Source of the DNA: Qipengyuania aestuarii
GTDB taxonomy: Bacteria > Pseudomonadota > Alphaproteobacteria > Sphingomonadales > Sphingomonadaceae
Length of the DNA stretch: 64,000 nt
Assembly (NCBI RefSeq): GCF_019711535.1
Contig: NZ_JAIGNP010000003.1
Location: 620,001 to 684,000, forward strand
Direction: 5' to 3'
Part shown: positions 37,503 to 45,890 of the stretch, one piece after another
Position numbering within the stretch: position 1 is the first letter of the stretch
Layout: each line of letters begins with the position of its first letter
Notes under the pieces: model-generated
What the model was told of the DNA's origin: nothing
The model's input: only the letters and a program-made list of their open reading frames with translations
The model's database searches: none
Made by a program: the position numbers and the translations under genes

Positions 37503-38351
37503 ATCTCCGACCGTATCCATCTCCACCTGCTTTCCGACAGCACCGGCGAAACGCTGGAAATGCTGGCGAAAGCGGCGCTCGCGCAGTTCGACGATGCCAA
37601 TGTGGTGCGCCACTTCTGGCCCATGGTCAGGAGCCGCCAGCATCTCGACCGGATCGTGCCCGAACTCAAGGCCAATCCCGGGCTCGTGCTGTTCACCCTG
37701 GTGAATGCCGATGCGCGCGCGCGGCTGGAAGAAGTGTGCGCCTCGTTCGGCCTGCCCGCCGTGCCGATTCTCGACCGGGTGACCGCCGCGCTGGAAAAGG
37801 CGCTGGGCCAGGAAGCGCACGGCCGTCCGGGCAAGCAGCACCAGATGGACAAGGCCTATTTCGAGCGGGTCGAGGCGATCCAGTTCACCATCGCCCATGA
37901 CGACGGCATCTTGTGGGACGAATGGGAAGAGGCCGACATCCTTCTGGTCGGCGTGTCGCGCAGTTCCAAGACGCCGACGAGCATCTATCTCGCCAATCGC
38001 GGCTACAAGGTCGCCAATATCCCGCTGGTGGTGGAAAGCCCGCCGCCGCCCAAGCTGTTCGAGCTGAAAAACCCCATGGTAGTGGGTCTCACCACGGCGC
38101 CCGAACGGCTGGTCCAGATCCGGCGCAACCGGCTCCTGACCCTGAACGAACAGTCCGAGACGGCCTATGTCGACAATGAGAAGGTCAAGAGCGAGGTCGC
38201 CTTTGCGCGGCGCATGTTTGCCGATAACGGCTGGCCGGTCATCGATGTCACCCGCCGCTCGATCGAGGAAACCGCGGCGGCCATCATCCGCCTCTATGGC
38301 GAACGCAGCCAGCGCGAAGGTGGCGATTTCGAAGGAGTGAAGGCGATATGA
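37440..38351 (+). CDS. Pyruvate, phosphate dikinase regulatory protein (PpsR/DUF299)
   Basis: A kinase/phosphorylase that switches pyruvate phosphate dikinase or PEP synthase on and off. It has the ADP-binding motif [11 protein letters not shown] and [17 protein letters not shown]. The core begins [16 protein letters not shown]. The only standard start in frame is TTG 37440, with no ribosome site, adding 21 residues through the origin region. An ATC at 37503, five nt after GAGGA, would give [10 protein letters not shown], like relatives. It heads the maf-aroE-coaE chain with a 4-nt overlap to maf. Confidence 0.9.
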   Translation: MSAELSRGLSHACPQAPSEDPISDRIHLHLLSDSTGETLEMLAKAALAQFDDANVVRHFWPMVRSRQHLDRIVPELKANPGLVLFTLVNADARARLEEVCASFGLPAVPILDRVTAALEKALGQEAHGRPGKQHQMDKAYFERVEAIQFTIAHDDGILWDEWEEADILLVGVSRSSKTPTSIYLANRGYKVANIPLVVESPPPPKLFELKNPMVVGLTTAPERLVQIRRNRLLTLNEQSETAYVDNEKVKSEVAFARRMFADNGWPVIDVTRRSIEETAAAIIRLYGERSQREGGDFEGVKAI

Positions 38352-38944
38352 GCGGTATTTCGGGCAGCGGGATCGTGCTCGCGTCGAACTCCGCCTCGCG
38401 CAAGGCAATGCTGGAGGCGGCGGGTGTGGCCTTCGAGGCGCGCCCAGCCGAGGTGGACGAGCGCGCGCTCGAGGCCGAAATGGAGGGGGCGGAGCCCGCC
38501 GAGGTGGCCCAGGCGCTGGCCGCGGCCAAGGCGGCAGCAGTGGCCGACAGCCGCCTCGTCCTCGGCAGCGACTCGCTGGTGGAGGTGGGCGGCCGCCGCT
38601 TCGACAAGCCCGCCAGCCGCGAAGAGGCAGCCGAGCACCTGCGCTTCTTCTCGGGCAAGGTGATGACTCTCCACAGCGCCGCCGCCCTCGCCCGCGACGG
38701 CCAGATCATCTGGGTCGGCTCCGACTTCGCCCGCCTCCGTATGAGAGAGCTTGGCGAAGATTTCATCGCCGCCTATCTCGATGCCGAATGGCCCGCCGTA
38801 TCCTACTGCGTGGGCGTCTTCCGCATCGAGGGCCCGGGCGTCCATTTGTTCGACAGTATCATGGGCGATCAGTTCACCGTGCTCGGCATGCCGCTGCTGC
38901 AGGTGCTGGGTGCGCTGCGCGAGGAAGGCGTACTGGCTTCGTGA
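38348..38944 (+). CDS. Maf-like nucleoside triphosphate pyrophosphatase
   Basis: A 198-residue hydrolase that releases pyrophosphate from modified or canonical NTPs (house-cleaning enzyme). The start motif [16 protein letters not shown] differs from the usual SASPRR, and the catalytic Asp lies in [11 protein letters not shown]. ppsR overlaps it by 4 nt upstream and aroE by 4 nt downstream. This ori-proximal order is conserved in alphaproteobacteria. Confidence 0.93.
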   Translation: MSGISGSGIVLASNSASRKAMLEAAGVAFEARPAEVDERALEAEMEGAEPAEVAQALAAAKAAAVADSRLVLGSDSLVEVGGRRFDKPASREEAAEHLRFFSGKVMTLHSAAALARDGQIIWVGSDFARLRMRELGEDFIAAYLDAEWPAVSYCVGVFRIEGPGVHLFDSIMGDQFTVLGMPLLQVLGALREEGVLAS

Positions 38945-39792
38945 CCAGCTATGCGGAAGTCATCGGCGATCCGATAGCGCAGTCGAAATCGCCCACGATC
39001 CACGGGTTCTGGATCGAGAAGCTTGGCCTCGAAGCTGCCTACCGCGCGCATCATGTGACGAGCGAGACCCTTGCCGCCTATCTGTCCGAACGGCGCGAAG
39101 ATGCGGACTGGCGCGGCTGCAATGTCACCATGCCGCACAAGCAGGCTGTCGCGCCATTGGTCGACCGGATCGAACCGCTGGCGAAGCGTGTGGGCGCGAT
39201 TAACACGGTGTATCGGGCCGCCGATGGTGCCCTCGTAGGCCGCAACACGGATGTCGCCGGCTTTCTGGAGCCACTCGCCGGGCAATTGCGCGAGCAACAC
39301 TACTTCCGCATGGCCCGCGTGCTGGGTACGGGCGGTGCGGCTCGTGCGGTCATCTCCGGCCTTGCCGCAGAAGGCTTCACCTTGGTGGTCGCCGGGCGCG
39401 ATCCAGACAAGGCGCGCGGCCTTCTGGATGAGCTGACCGAGGGTGAGCATCATACCGCCCCCCTTTCCCACTTCGCCGAGCCGACGGATTTCGCATTCGA
39501 CGACCGTGAGGGGTGCTGCGACCTGCTCGTCAATGCCAGCCCGCTGGGCATGCGCGGCCAACCACCGCTCGCCTTCGACTGGAGCCATGCTCCGCCCGGT
39601 TCCATCGTCTATGATATCGTCACCGATCCGGTGGAAACCGAATTTCTCAAGCGGGCACGCGATGCCGGATTTGCGACCATCGACGGCCTGGCCATGCTGA
39701 TCGGCCAGGCTGCCGCTGCCTTCCGCTATTTCTTCGGCGAAGATGCCCCGCGCGAGCATGACACAGAGCTGCGAGAGCTGCTGACGCGATGA
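38941..39792 (+). CDS. aroE: Shikimate dehydrogenase
   Basis: A 283-residue NADPH enzyme for the fourth shikimate step toward aromatic amino acids. Substrate residues lie in [16 protein letters not shown] and NVTMPHKQA; the nucleotide site is [17 protein letters not shown] is conserved. The GTG start overlaps the maf stop as GTGA. The frame upstream of 38941 is spurious. It overlaps coaE by 4 nt. Confidence 0.95.
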   Translation: MTSYAEVIGDPIAQSKSPTIHGFWIEKLGLEAAYRAHHVTSETLAAYLSERREDADWRGCNVTMPHKQAVAPLVDRIEPLAKRVGAINTVYRAADGALVGRNTDVAGFLEPLAGQLREQHYFRMARVLGTGGAARAVISGLAAEGFTLVVAGRDPDKARGLLDELTEGEHHTAPLSHFAEPTDFAFDDREGCCDLLVNASPLGMRGQPPLAFDWSHAPPGSIVYDIVTDPVETEFLKRARDAGFATIDGLAMLIGQAAAAFRYFFGEDAPREHDTELRELLTR

Positions 39793-40403
39793 CCGGGCCG
39801 CTCATCATCGGGCTCACCGGCTCCATCGGTATGGGCAAATCGACCGTGGCAGCCATGTTCGAAGCCGCAGGCGTACCCGTTTTCGACGCCGATGCCGAAG
39901 TGCGCGCCATGCAGGGACCGGCGGGCGCGCTCGTCGCCGCGATCGAAGCGGAATTTCCGGGCAGCACGGACGAAACCGGCGTTCTTCGCGACAGGCTCGG
40001 CCAGGAAGTCTTCGGCGACACATCGGCCCTCGCCCGGCTGGAAGCCATCGTGCATCCTGCCGTTGCCCGTAAACGCGAGGCATTTCTGGCAGAGCATCTC
40101 GACGCGCCCCTGGTGGTCTTCGACATTCCCCTGCTATTCGAGAAGGGCGGCCACGCGAGCGTTGACCGCATCGTGGTGGTCTCGGCTTCTGCGGAAACCC
40201 AGCGTCAGCGCGTTCTCGCCCGGCCGGACATGACGCCGGAAAAATTCGCCCATATCCTGTCGCTCCAGACGCCGGATGCCGAAAAGCGCGAGCGGGCCGA
40301 TCACGTCATCGATACGGGCCAGTCGCTCGGCGGGACGGAAGAGGATGTCATTGCGCTGATCGCCCAGTTGCGCGCGGATGCGGCCAATCGAGACCCCTTG
40401 TAA
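39789..40403 (+). CDS. coaE: Dephospho-CoA kinase
   Basis: A 204-residue kinase for the last step of coenzyme A synthesis. P-loop GLTGSIGMGKSTVAAMF, CoA motif VPVFDADAEV and lid LLFEKGGHASVD are present. It overlaps aroE by 4 nt and lies 30 nt before dnaQ, so the operon continues. Confidence 0.95.
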   Translation: MTGPLIIGLTGSIGMGKSTVAAMFEAAGVPVFDADAEVRAMQGPAGALVAAIEAEFPGSTDETGVLRDRLGQEVFGDTSALARLEAIVHPAVARKREAFLAEHLDAPLVVFDIPLLFEKGGHASVDRIVVVSASAETQRQRVLARPDMTPEKFAHILSLQTPDAEKRERADHVIDTGQSLGGTEEDVIALIAQLRADAANRDPL

Positions 40404-40433
40404 TATCGGCCCGCGAGTCCGATAGGTTACCCA

Positions 40434-41123
40434 ATGCGTGAGATTGTTTTCGACACCGAAACCACCGGCCTCGATCCCAAGACCGGGGACCGCATGGTGG
40501 AAATCGGCTGTGTCGAAATGGTCAATCTCGTCCCCACGGGAAACACCTTCCACGCTTACTACAATCCTGAACGAGACATGCCGGCAGGGGCCGAGGCGGT
40601 GCATGGCCTTTCTGCCGCATTCCTGTCCGACAAGCCGTTTTTCCGCGACACCTTTCAGGAGCTGCTCGATTTCATCGGCGATTCGCCGCTGATCGCCCAT
40701 AATGCGGGCTTCGACTTCGGCTTTCTCAATGCGGAGCTTGCCCTGTGCCGATGCGAGCCCGTGTGTATGACCCGCATGGTGGATACGGTGCAGCTTGCGA
40801 AAAAGCGCCACCCGGGCGCCAAGCTCTCTCTCGATGCGCTGTGTAGCCGCTATGGCATCGACCGCAGTCACCGTGTCAAACATGGCGCCCTGCTGGATGC
40901 CGAATTGCTGGCGCAGGTCTACGTCGAACTGAAGGGTGGCCGCCAGATCGGCTTGGAGCTCGCCGCAGAACAGGCAAAGGCTGAACCGGCTGCCGAACTC
41001 ATCGCGGTACGCAAGGCGCCGGAAGGCCCGCGACGGGACCCGCGGCCCCATGCACCCACGCCGGAAGAGCTGGCGCGGCATAGAGAATTCATGGCTGGGA
41101 TCGAAAACCCTCTCTGGGGGTAA
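40434..41123 (+). CDS. dnaQ: DNA polymerase III epsilon subunit (proofreading exonuclease)
   Basis: A 229-residue 3'-5' exonuclease. Exo motifs are intact: ExoI DTETTGLDP (starting near residue 6), ExoII HNAGFDFGFLN and ExoIII HGALLDAELLAQVY. The last 40 residues, rich in Glu/Pro/Arg, should bind the polymerase alpha subunit through a short beta-clamp or alpha contact. Its position in the oriC-near cluster is typical. Confidence 0.96.
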   Translation: MREIVFDTETTGLDPKTGDRMVEIGCVEMVNLVPTGNTFHAYYNPERDMPAGAEAVHGLSAAFLSDKPFFRDTFQELLDFIGDSPLIAHNAGFDFGFLNAELALCRCEPVCMTRMVDTVQLAKKRHPGAKLSLDALCSRYGIDRSHRVKHGALLDAELLAQVYVELKGGRQIGLELAAEQAKAEPAAELIAVRKAPEGPRRDPRPHAPTPEELARHREFMAGIENPLWG

Positions 41124-41198
41124 GTCCACGGCCCATGCAATCCGGCTGGACGGGGCCGGAAGTATCGGCGGGGCGCGATAAAAAGGAGAACGACGCTT

Positions 41199-41771
41199 AT
41201 GGATATCCGTGTTTCGGGCCACCAAATCGACACTGGCGCAGCCTTGCAAACCCATGTCGAGGACCGATTGCAGGGCATCGTGGAGAAGTATTTCAACCGC
41301 GCGATCTCCAGTCATGTTACTTTCGGCAAGGCCGCAGGCGGGGCATTCTCGTCCGATATCGTGACCCATGTCATGCAGGGGCTCATCCTCAAGGGTCACG
41401 CCGAAGCTCATGATGTCCACCAGGCATTCGATACTGCAGCCGCCAAGATCGAGAAGCAGCTGCGCCGTTACAAACGCCGGATCAAGGATCGGCACGAGCA
41501 GGCTGATCACGCCATGCGTGAGCAGGAGGCAGCCTATACGATCTTCGCCGCTCCCGAACCGGAAAGCGAAGCTGAGATAGAGCACGACAGCCCGCCGATC
41601 ATCGCGGAAACGAGCGCGATGATTCCCGAATGTTCGGTTGCCGATGCGGTCATGCTGCTCGATCTGCAGAACACCAATGCGCTCTTGTTCAAGAACGGTG
41701 CGACGGAACGGCACAACATGGTCTATCGCCGTTCGGATGGATCGATCGGCTGGGTCGAACCCCGCAGCTAA
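41199..41771 (+). CDS. hpf: Ribosome hibernation-promoting factor, long form (HPF)
   Basis: A 190-residue protein. The N-terminal S30AE domain (1-100: MDIRVSGHQIDTGAALQTHV) binds the decoding centre, and a C-terminal domain (about 130-190, ending YRRSDGSIGWVEPRS) mediates 100S dimer formation, so this is the long form that works without RMF. AAAAGGAGAACGACGCTT-type spacing gives a good ribosome site. It is separated from dnaQ by 75 nt. Confidence 0.94.
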   Translation: MDIRVSGHQIDTGAALQTHVEDRLQGIVEKYFNRAISSHVTFGKAAGGAFSSDIVTHVMQGLILKGHAEAHDVHQAFDTAAAKIEKQLRRYKRRIKDRHEQADHAMREQEAAYTIFAAPEPESEAEIEHDSPPIIAETSAMIPECSVADAVMLLDLQNTNALLFKNGATERHNMVYRRSDGSIGWVEPRS

Positions 41772-41789
41772 GGGAATCGACGAAGACAG

Positions 41790-42254
41790 ATGGTTATGAC
41801 GGGGGAGCCAAACAGTGGGGCCGAAGGGCACTGGCGCGCGCTCGAACGCCTGTATTCTTCGGCTCCGGTCAATTCCAAATTTGCCTCTTCCCTCGAAGTG
41901 ACAGGTGAAGGAGCGGCGCGAATTACCTTCGATATTACCGAAGACGTGTTCCATGCGGCGGGGGCGGCGCATGGCACGGTCTACTTCAAGATGCTGGATG
42001 ATGCCGCCTTCTATGCGGCCAATACGCTGGTGACCGATCGCTTTCTTTTGACCACCTCTTTCAACCTGCATTTCACCAAACCGGTGCGCGATGGCACGAT
42101 CATCGCCGAGGGGCGCTGGGTCAGCGGTAGAAGACGTGTCTTCGTCGCCGAATCGCGCCTTATCGATGGGGAGGGGGACGAGATCGGACGCGGAACAGGG
42201 ACGTTCATGAAGTCGCGAATCCCGCTGTCCGGCCTGCCGGGGTATGCGGAATGA
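41790..42254 (+). CDS. PaaI-type hotdog thioesterase
   Basis: A 154-residue hotdog-fold protein with the helix AAGAAHGTVYFKMLDDAAFYAAN, where the Asp near LDD is the probable general base. It should hydrolyse an acyl-CoA or similar thioester; the substrate is unknown. It overlaps the DUF1491 gene by 4 nt, and these two follow hpf closely, so they may be cotranscribed. Confidence 0.88.
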   Translation: MVMTGEPNSGAEGHWRALERLYSSAPVNSKFASSLEVTGEGAARITFDITEDVFHAAGAAHGTVYFKMLDDAAFYAANTLVTDRFLLTTSFNLHFTKPVRDGTIIAEGRWVSGRRRVFVAESRLIDGEGDEIGRGTGTFMKSRIPLSGLPGYAE

Positions 42255-42592
42255 CCAGTGATGATCGCCTTCCGGCACATCTCGAAGTGTCCGGCCTGCT
42301 CAAGCTTACGCAGGCGCTGGGGGGCTTCGGCATGGTGCTGCAGAAGGGGGAGCGGGACGCCGGTACGTTGGTGATATTAACCACGAACAGTGGCAAAAAT
42401 ACCCGCATGTGGGAGCGTATGCCGCAGACGGACGGCAGCCGGTACTTCGTTCCGACTAAGGAGCAAGATCCTGAAAACCCTGGGGATTTTGAAGAATACG
42501 TTGACCGGCGCAAAGGCCAGGATCCGGATTGCTGGTTTATCGAACTGGATGGCCCGGATGTAGAACGCTTGATCGATCCTACCGCCCGTTAA
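42251..42592 (+). CDS. DUF1491 family protein
   Basis: A 113-residue protein with the DUF1491 pattern: LEVSGLLKLTQALGGFGMVLQKGERDAG at the N-terminus and CWFIELDGPDVERLI at the end. This family is limited mainly to alphaproteobacteria and has no known function. Its ATG overlaps the thioesterase stop. Confidence 0.88.
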   Translation: MTSDDRLPAHLEVSGLLKLTQALGGFGMVLQKGERDAGTLVILTTNSGKNTRMWERMPQTDGSRYFVPTKEQDPENPGDFEEYVDRRKGQDPDCWFIELDGPDVERLIDPTAR

Positions 42593-42593
42593 C

Positions 42594-42621
42594 TTGACAT
42601 GGTTGCGGATGACACTATTTG
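42594..42621 (+). promoter_or_regulatory. Possible promoter of the cell wall hydrolase gene
   Basis: TTGACA, 16-nt spacer, TATTTG. It would give a leader of about 165 nt before the gene at 42791; no clear RNA structure was recognised in that leader. Confidence 0.35.
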
Positions 42622-42790
42622 GCCCGCCAGCTTCGATGCGCAGGCGGTCGGGCTGGCAATGGTGTCAGCAGACTAGCACGCAGACGGGGAGTAAGCGGCA
42701 GGCCAGTTAACGGATCCACCTTTTAGACGCACGTAACGCGCAAAGGATCCCAGCCTGCGACAGCTACTCACCGCCAAGATAAGCGGGATC

Positions 42791-43435
42791 ATGCGTAAAT
42801 ATCTGTTTGGTATGGCGGCGGCTGCCGCAACTATGATTGCAACGTTTGCCGGTGCGGAAGAAACCGGCGCGCAGGCTGCTCAGGCAGTCGCAGAAGCCAC
42901 TACGGAAGAAACCACCCTCACCACAGAGGTCGTTCCGGTCTTCGTTAGCGAAGAAGTGGTTCAGGAGCTTCCCGAGGAAGCTGTCCAAGAATCCACCGAC
43001 GTCGATTTCCCCGAGGCGGATAGCCTCTACGAACTGGTTGCCGAAATGCCGGCGACTGAAAATCTGTCGGACGAAATGCGCTGCCTTGCAGGCGCCGTCT
43101 ATTTCGAATCGCGCGGCGAACCGCTCGCAGGCCAGCTGGCCGTTGCCCAGGTCATCGTGAACCGCAGCGAATCCCACCAGTTCCCTTCCAGCTATTGCGG
43201 CGTCGTTTACCAGCGCTCGCAATTCAGCTTCGTTCGCGGCGGAGCCATGCCGCGGATCAAGACCGGCTCGACTGCCTGGAAACGCGCCAAGGCGATCGCC
43301 CGCATTGCCCATCAGGGCCTCTGGGACAGCGAAGCTCACGACGCTCTCTATTTCCACGCGAAATACGTAAAGCCGAGCTGGGCGCGCAAGAAGATCGCTC
43401 GCGCCACCATCGACACGCACATCTTCTATCGCTGA
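42791..43435 (+). CDS. Cell wall hydrolase, SleB/Hydrolase_2 type
   Basis: A 214-residue exported protein. It has a signal peptide (MRKYLFGMAAAAATMIATFAGA), an acidic Thr/Glu/Val-rich linker (25-90), then the SleB-type catalytic domain CLAGAVYFESRGEPLAGQLA with its essential Glu. In sporulating bacteria SleB cuts spore cortex; in non-spore formers this family remodels peptidoglycan. It converges on exonuclease III, with a hairpin in between. Confidence 0.88.
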   Translation: MRKYLFGMAAAAATMIATFAGAEETGAQAAQAVAEATTEETTLTTEVVPVFVSEEVVQELPEEAVQESTDVDFPEADSLYELVAEMPATENLSDEMRCLAGAVYFESRGEPLAGQLAVAQVIVNRSESHQFPSSYCGVVYQRSQFSFVRGGAMPRIKTGSTAWKRAKAIARIAHQGLWDSEAHDALYFHAKYVKPSWARKKIARATIDTHIFYR

Positions 43436-43456
43436 TTGAGCGAAAAGCTGAACGGT

Positions 43457-43486
43457 GAGGCCGTCTTCATCTTCGAAGGCGGCCTC
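43457..43486. terminator. Two-way hairpin between sleB-like and xthA
   Basis: A 12-bp stem (GAGGCCGTCTTC / GAAGGCGGCCTC, one G-T) with a 6-nt loop between two converging genes. Neither side has a clear T run, so it may act with Rho or only protect 3' ends. Confidence 0.5.
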
Positions 43487-43491
43487 TTCAA

Positions 43492-44277
43492 TCAGTCTTG
43501 GAGTTCGACCCAAACCGGTGTGTGGTCGCTCGATTTCTCGCGGTCGCGGTATTCCTTGTCGACACCGGCGGCAACCATCCGATCAGCCAGCTCCGGCGAG
43601 AGCAGGAGATGGTCGATCCTGAAGCCATGGTCGCGTTGCCAGGCACCTGCCTGATAGTCCCAGAACGTCCAGACCCCGCCGCGCGGGTTGTATGTGTCGA
43701 TCGCATCGGTCCAGCCATCGGCCAGCATGCGCCGGTATGCGTCCCGGCTTTCCGGCTGCATCAAGGCATCACTGGCCATCGCCTTGGGTGACCACACGTC
43801 CTTGTCTTCGGGTATCACGTTGAAATCGCCCAGCACGACAGCCGGGATTTCTTCGTCCCAGAGCGTAGTCATGCGCGCGCGCAGCTTCTCCATCCAGGCA
43901 AGCTTGTAGTCGAACTTCGGTCCGGGGTGTGGATTCCCGTTGGGCAGATACAGATTGCAGATCCGTACGCCGCCAACGTCCGCCTCTAGATAGCGGGCCT
44001 GTTCGCCCTCACCCTCCTTGGGTCCGTCGATCCCCAAGCCTCGCTGAATTTCAACCGGAGCGGCATTTCGGGCGAGGATGGCGACGCCGTTGAAGCTCTT
44101 CTGACCATGCCAGATCGACTTGTAGCCGATCTTCTCGAACTCATCGGCGGGAAAGCCGTCGTCCATCGTCTTGATTTCCTGCAGGCAGGCGACGTCGGGC
44201 TGGGTTTCCTCCAGCCATTCTAAAAGGCGCGGCAATCGCGCCTTGATCCCGTTTATATTGAAAGTGGCAATACGCAT
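43492..44277 (-). CDS. xthA: Exodeoxyribonuclease III (AP endonuclease)
   Basis: A 261-residue base-excision repair nuclease. The Mg and catalytic residues are found in order in NINGIKARLPRLL, LQEIKT, YLPNGNPHPG, GDFNVIP and SSDHTPVWVEL. It cleaves the backbone at abasic sites and removes 3' blocks. ATG 44277 starts right at the conserved MRIATFN. Confidence 0.95.
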   Translation of the reverse strand: MRIATFNINGIKARLPRLLEWLEETQPDVACLQEIKTMDDGFPADEFEKIGYKSIWHGQKSFNGVAILARNAAPVEIQRGLGIDGPKEGEGEQARYLEADVGGVRICNLYLPNGNPHPGPKFDYKLAWMEKLRARMTTLWDEEIPAVVLGDFNVIPEDKDVWSPKAMASDALMQPESRDAYRRMLADGWTDAIDTYNPRGGVWTFWDYQAGAWQRDHGFRIDHLLLSPELADRMVAAGVDKEYRDREKSSDHTPVWVELQD

Positions 44278-44315
44278 GGCCGTGTCCATGCCCGAAGCGG
44301 CAGCGCGGGTCTAAT

Positions 44316-44645
44316 TTAAATCCCGAAACTCGACCCGCATCCGCAGCCGGCGGCCGCATTGGGATTCTCGACACGGAAGGCTGCGCCGCCCAGCGATTCG
44401 ACGAAATCCACCACGCTACCGGCGACGAGATCGAGACTGATCGGATCCACTACCAGGCGGACACCATCCGTGTCGCTCACCGAATCGTCATCCATCGCCC
44501 CGTCGGCCAGGTCGAATTTGTACTGAAAGCCCGAACATCCCCCACCTTCCACCGAGAGACGCAAAATCGCCGGCTTCGCCTGTTTGTCGGCGATCGTGGC
44601 AACGCGCTTGGCAGCGGCGGGTGTGAGAGTGAGCATTTCGGCCAT
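44316..44645 (-). CDS. erpA: Iron-sulfur cluster insertion protein ErpA (A-type carrier)
   Basis: A 109-residue A-type carrier. The three cluster-binding Cys are at 37, 101 and 103 (GGGCSGF and GCGCGSSF). It passes 4Fe-4S or 2Fe-2S clusters to target enzymes. Fumarase class I and the ferredoxins in this window are plausible users, which is an inference. Confidence 0.93.
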   Translation of the reverse strand: MAEMLTLTPAAAKRVATIADKQAKPAILRLSVEGGGCSGFQYKFDLADGAMDDDSVSDTDGVRLVVDPISLDLVAGSVVDFVESLGGAAFRVENPNAAAGCGCGSSFGI

Positions 44646-44676
44646 GGGCAGGATGTAGTGAGCGTGCGCCCCGTAC

Positions 44677-45108
44677 TCAAGCGGTCTGGATATACGCCCG
44701 CATTTCGGACGCCTCCCGCTGGATTTCGTTCAGCCTTCCCTGAACCAGATCGCCGATGGAGATGAAGCCGCACATCCTCTGTCCATCGAGAACCGGCAAA
44801 TGGCGGATCCGGCGCTTGCTCATCAGTCCGAGCGCGTCGAGAATGTCGGTCTGCCGGTCGATCGTTATGGCCGGTGCGGTCATTACATCGCCAACCACGC
44901 GATCGAGGCAGGATTGCCCTTCATCGGCGAGCCGGTAAATCACATCGCGTTCGGAAAAAATTCCGGCGACCGTATCGCCGTCCATCACCGGCAGTGCTCC
45001 GATCCTTTTGGAAGCCAGTATGGCCACGGCATCGCGGACCGGCTGGTCGATGCCGACGGTGATGATGTCCGAATTGGGACGGTCCTCGATAAGCTTGCCG
45101 ATATTCAT
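44677..45108 (-). CDS. CBS domain pair protein
   Basis: A 143-residue protein with two CBS domains (SKRIGALPVMDGDTVAGIFSERDVIYRL and KRRIRHLPVLDGQRMCGFISIGDLVQG). CBS pairs bind adenine nucleotides and often act as energy sensors. The protein has no further domain, so its partner is unknown. ATG 45108 follows GGAGGAGG; an open frame continues further upstream but lacks a ribosome site. It is divergent from the small membrane protein gene. Confidence 0.9.
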   Translation of the reverse strand: MNIGKLIEDRPNSDIITVGIDQPVRDAVAILASKRIGALPVMDGDTVAGIFSERDVIYRLADEGQSCLDRVVGDVMTAPAITIDRQTDILDALGLMSKRRIRHLPVLDGQRMCGFISIGDLVQGRLNEIQREASEMRAYIQTA

Positions 45109-45210
45109 GCCTGCTCCTCCTCGATGGATTCTCCGGAGGAGGATGCCATTTTTACCGGCAATTGGCGAATCGATCCAAAACCGGCGTTGAAAGCATGGGT
45201 CCATCGGGCC

Positions 45211-45519
45211 ATGAGCGGTTACATGGCTGGAAAATCCCCTCTCGATGATCCTGAAGCGGCTGCTTTCGCATGGGCGCGCTTCCGGCGAATCATGCGTTTC
45301 CTTTTCCTCATGACGGCAGGAATCGTTGCGATTGCGATGGCCCTGCTATGGAAATTCGAGGACGTATCGATCCACTTCTACATCGCGACTGCGCTGGGGA
45401 TCGCTTTCACCATGCTTTTGGCAGGTGCGCTGATGGGGCTGATGTTTCTCTCGTCGGGGACCGGGCATGACGAATCGGTCGACAACAGCCTGCCCGATAA
45501 CAAGATCGATGAGGATTAA
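45211..45519 (+). CDS. Small two-helix inner-membrane protein
   Basis: A 102-residue hypothetical protein. Two hydrophobic helices are clear: residues 31-46 ([17 protein letters not shown]) and 58-80 ([21 protein letters not shown]). The N- and C-termini are charged and should face the cytoplasm. No family could be assigned. The start at 45211 is one of two close ATGs. It converges on the 2Fe-2S ferredoxin gene with overlapping stops. Confidence 0.8.
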   Translation: MSGYMAGKSPLDDPEAAAFAWARFRRIMRFLFLMTAGIVAIAMALLWKFEDVSIHFYIATALGIAFTMLLAGALMGLMFLSSGTGHDESVDNSLPDNKIDED

Positions 45520-45890
45520 TCGCTCGCGGCGGAGCGAAGGCGATATTCCTCGACCGGAACCCCGCCGATCAGGTGCCGCTGGATGATGGCCTCCAGCACC
45601 TCCTCGTTGCAGGAATGGTACCAGACGTTCTCCGGCCACACGACCGCTATCGGACCGTGGGCGCAGACCTGCAGACAGTCGGCCTTGGTGCGCTGGACTA
45701 CCCCGCCCCGCCCGACGAGCTTGAGCTCCTTCAGGCGTTTCTTGAGGTAATTCCACGCCGCCTTCCCCTCCTCGCGCGAGCAGCATTTCTGCTTCTCGCT
45801 GATCGAGCAGAGGAAAATCTGGCGCTCGGCAGTTTCGCCGCCGATCTTTCCGAGCGCCTTCTGCGCCTTTTCGAGGCCCTTCTTACTCAC
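45516..45890 (-). CDS. (2Fe-2S) ferredoxin, thioredoxin-like fold
   Basis: A 124-residue protein of the Aquifex-type 2Fe-2S ferredoxin family. Cluster Cys are expected in [17 protein letters not shown] and [11 protein letters not shown]. The GTG start overlaps the S9 peptidase stop by 8 nt. Its role is unknown; some relatives work in vitamin B12 or nitrogen-related electron transfer. Confidence 0.9.
   Translation of the reverse strand: MSKKGLEKAQKALGKIGGETAERQIFLCSISEKQKCCSREEGKAAWNYLKKRLKELKLVGRGGVVQRTKADCLQVCAHGPIAVVWPENVWYHSCNEEVLEAIIQRHLIGGVPVEEYRLRSAASD

Noticed and set aside
40134..42278. A 714-codon open frame on the minus strand
   Set aside because: It lies antisense to coaE, dnaQ, hpf and the thioesterase, all with clear family motifs. 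The frame is open because of high GC content.
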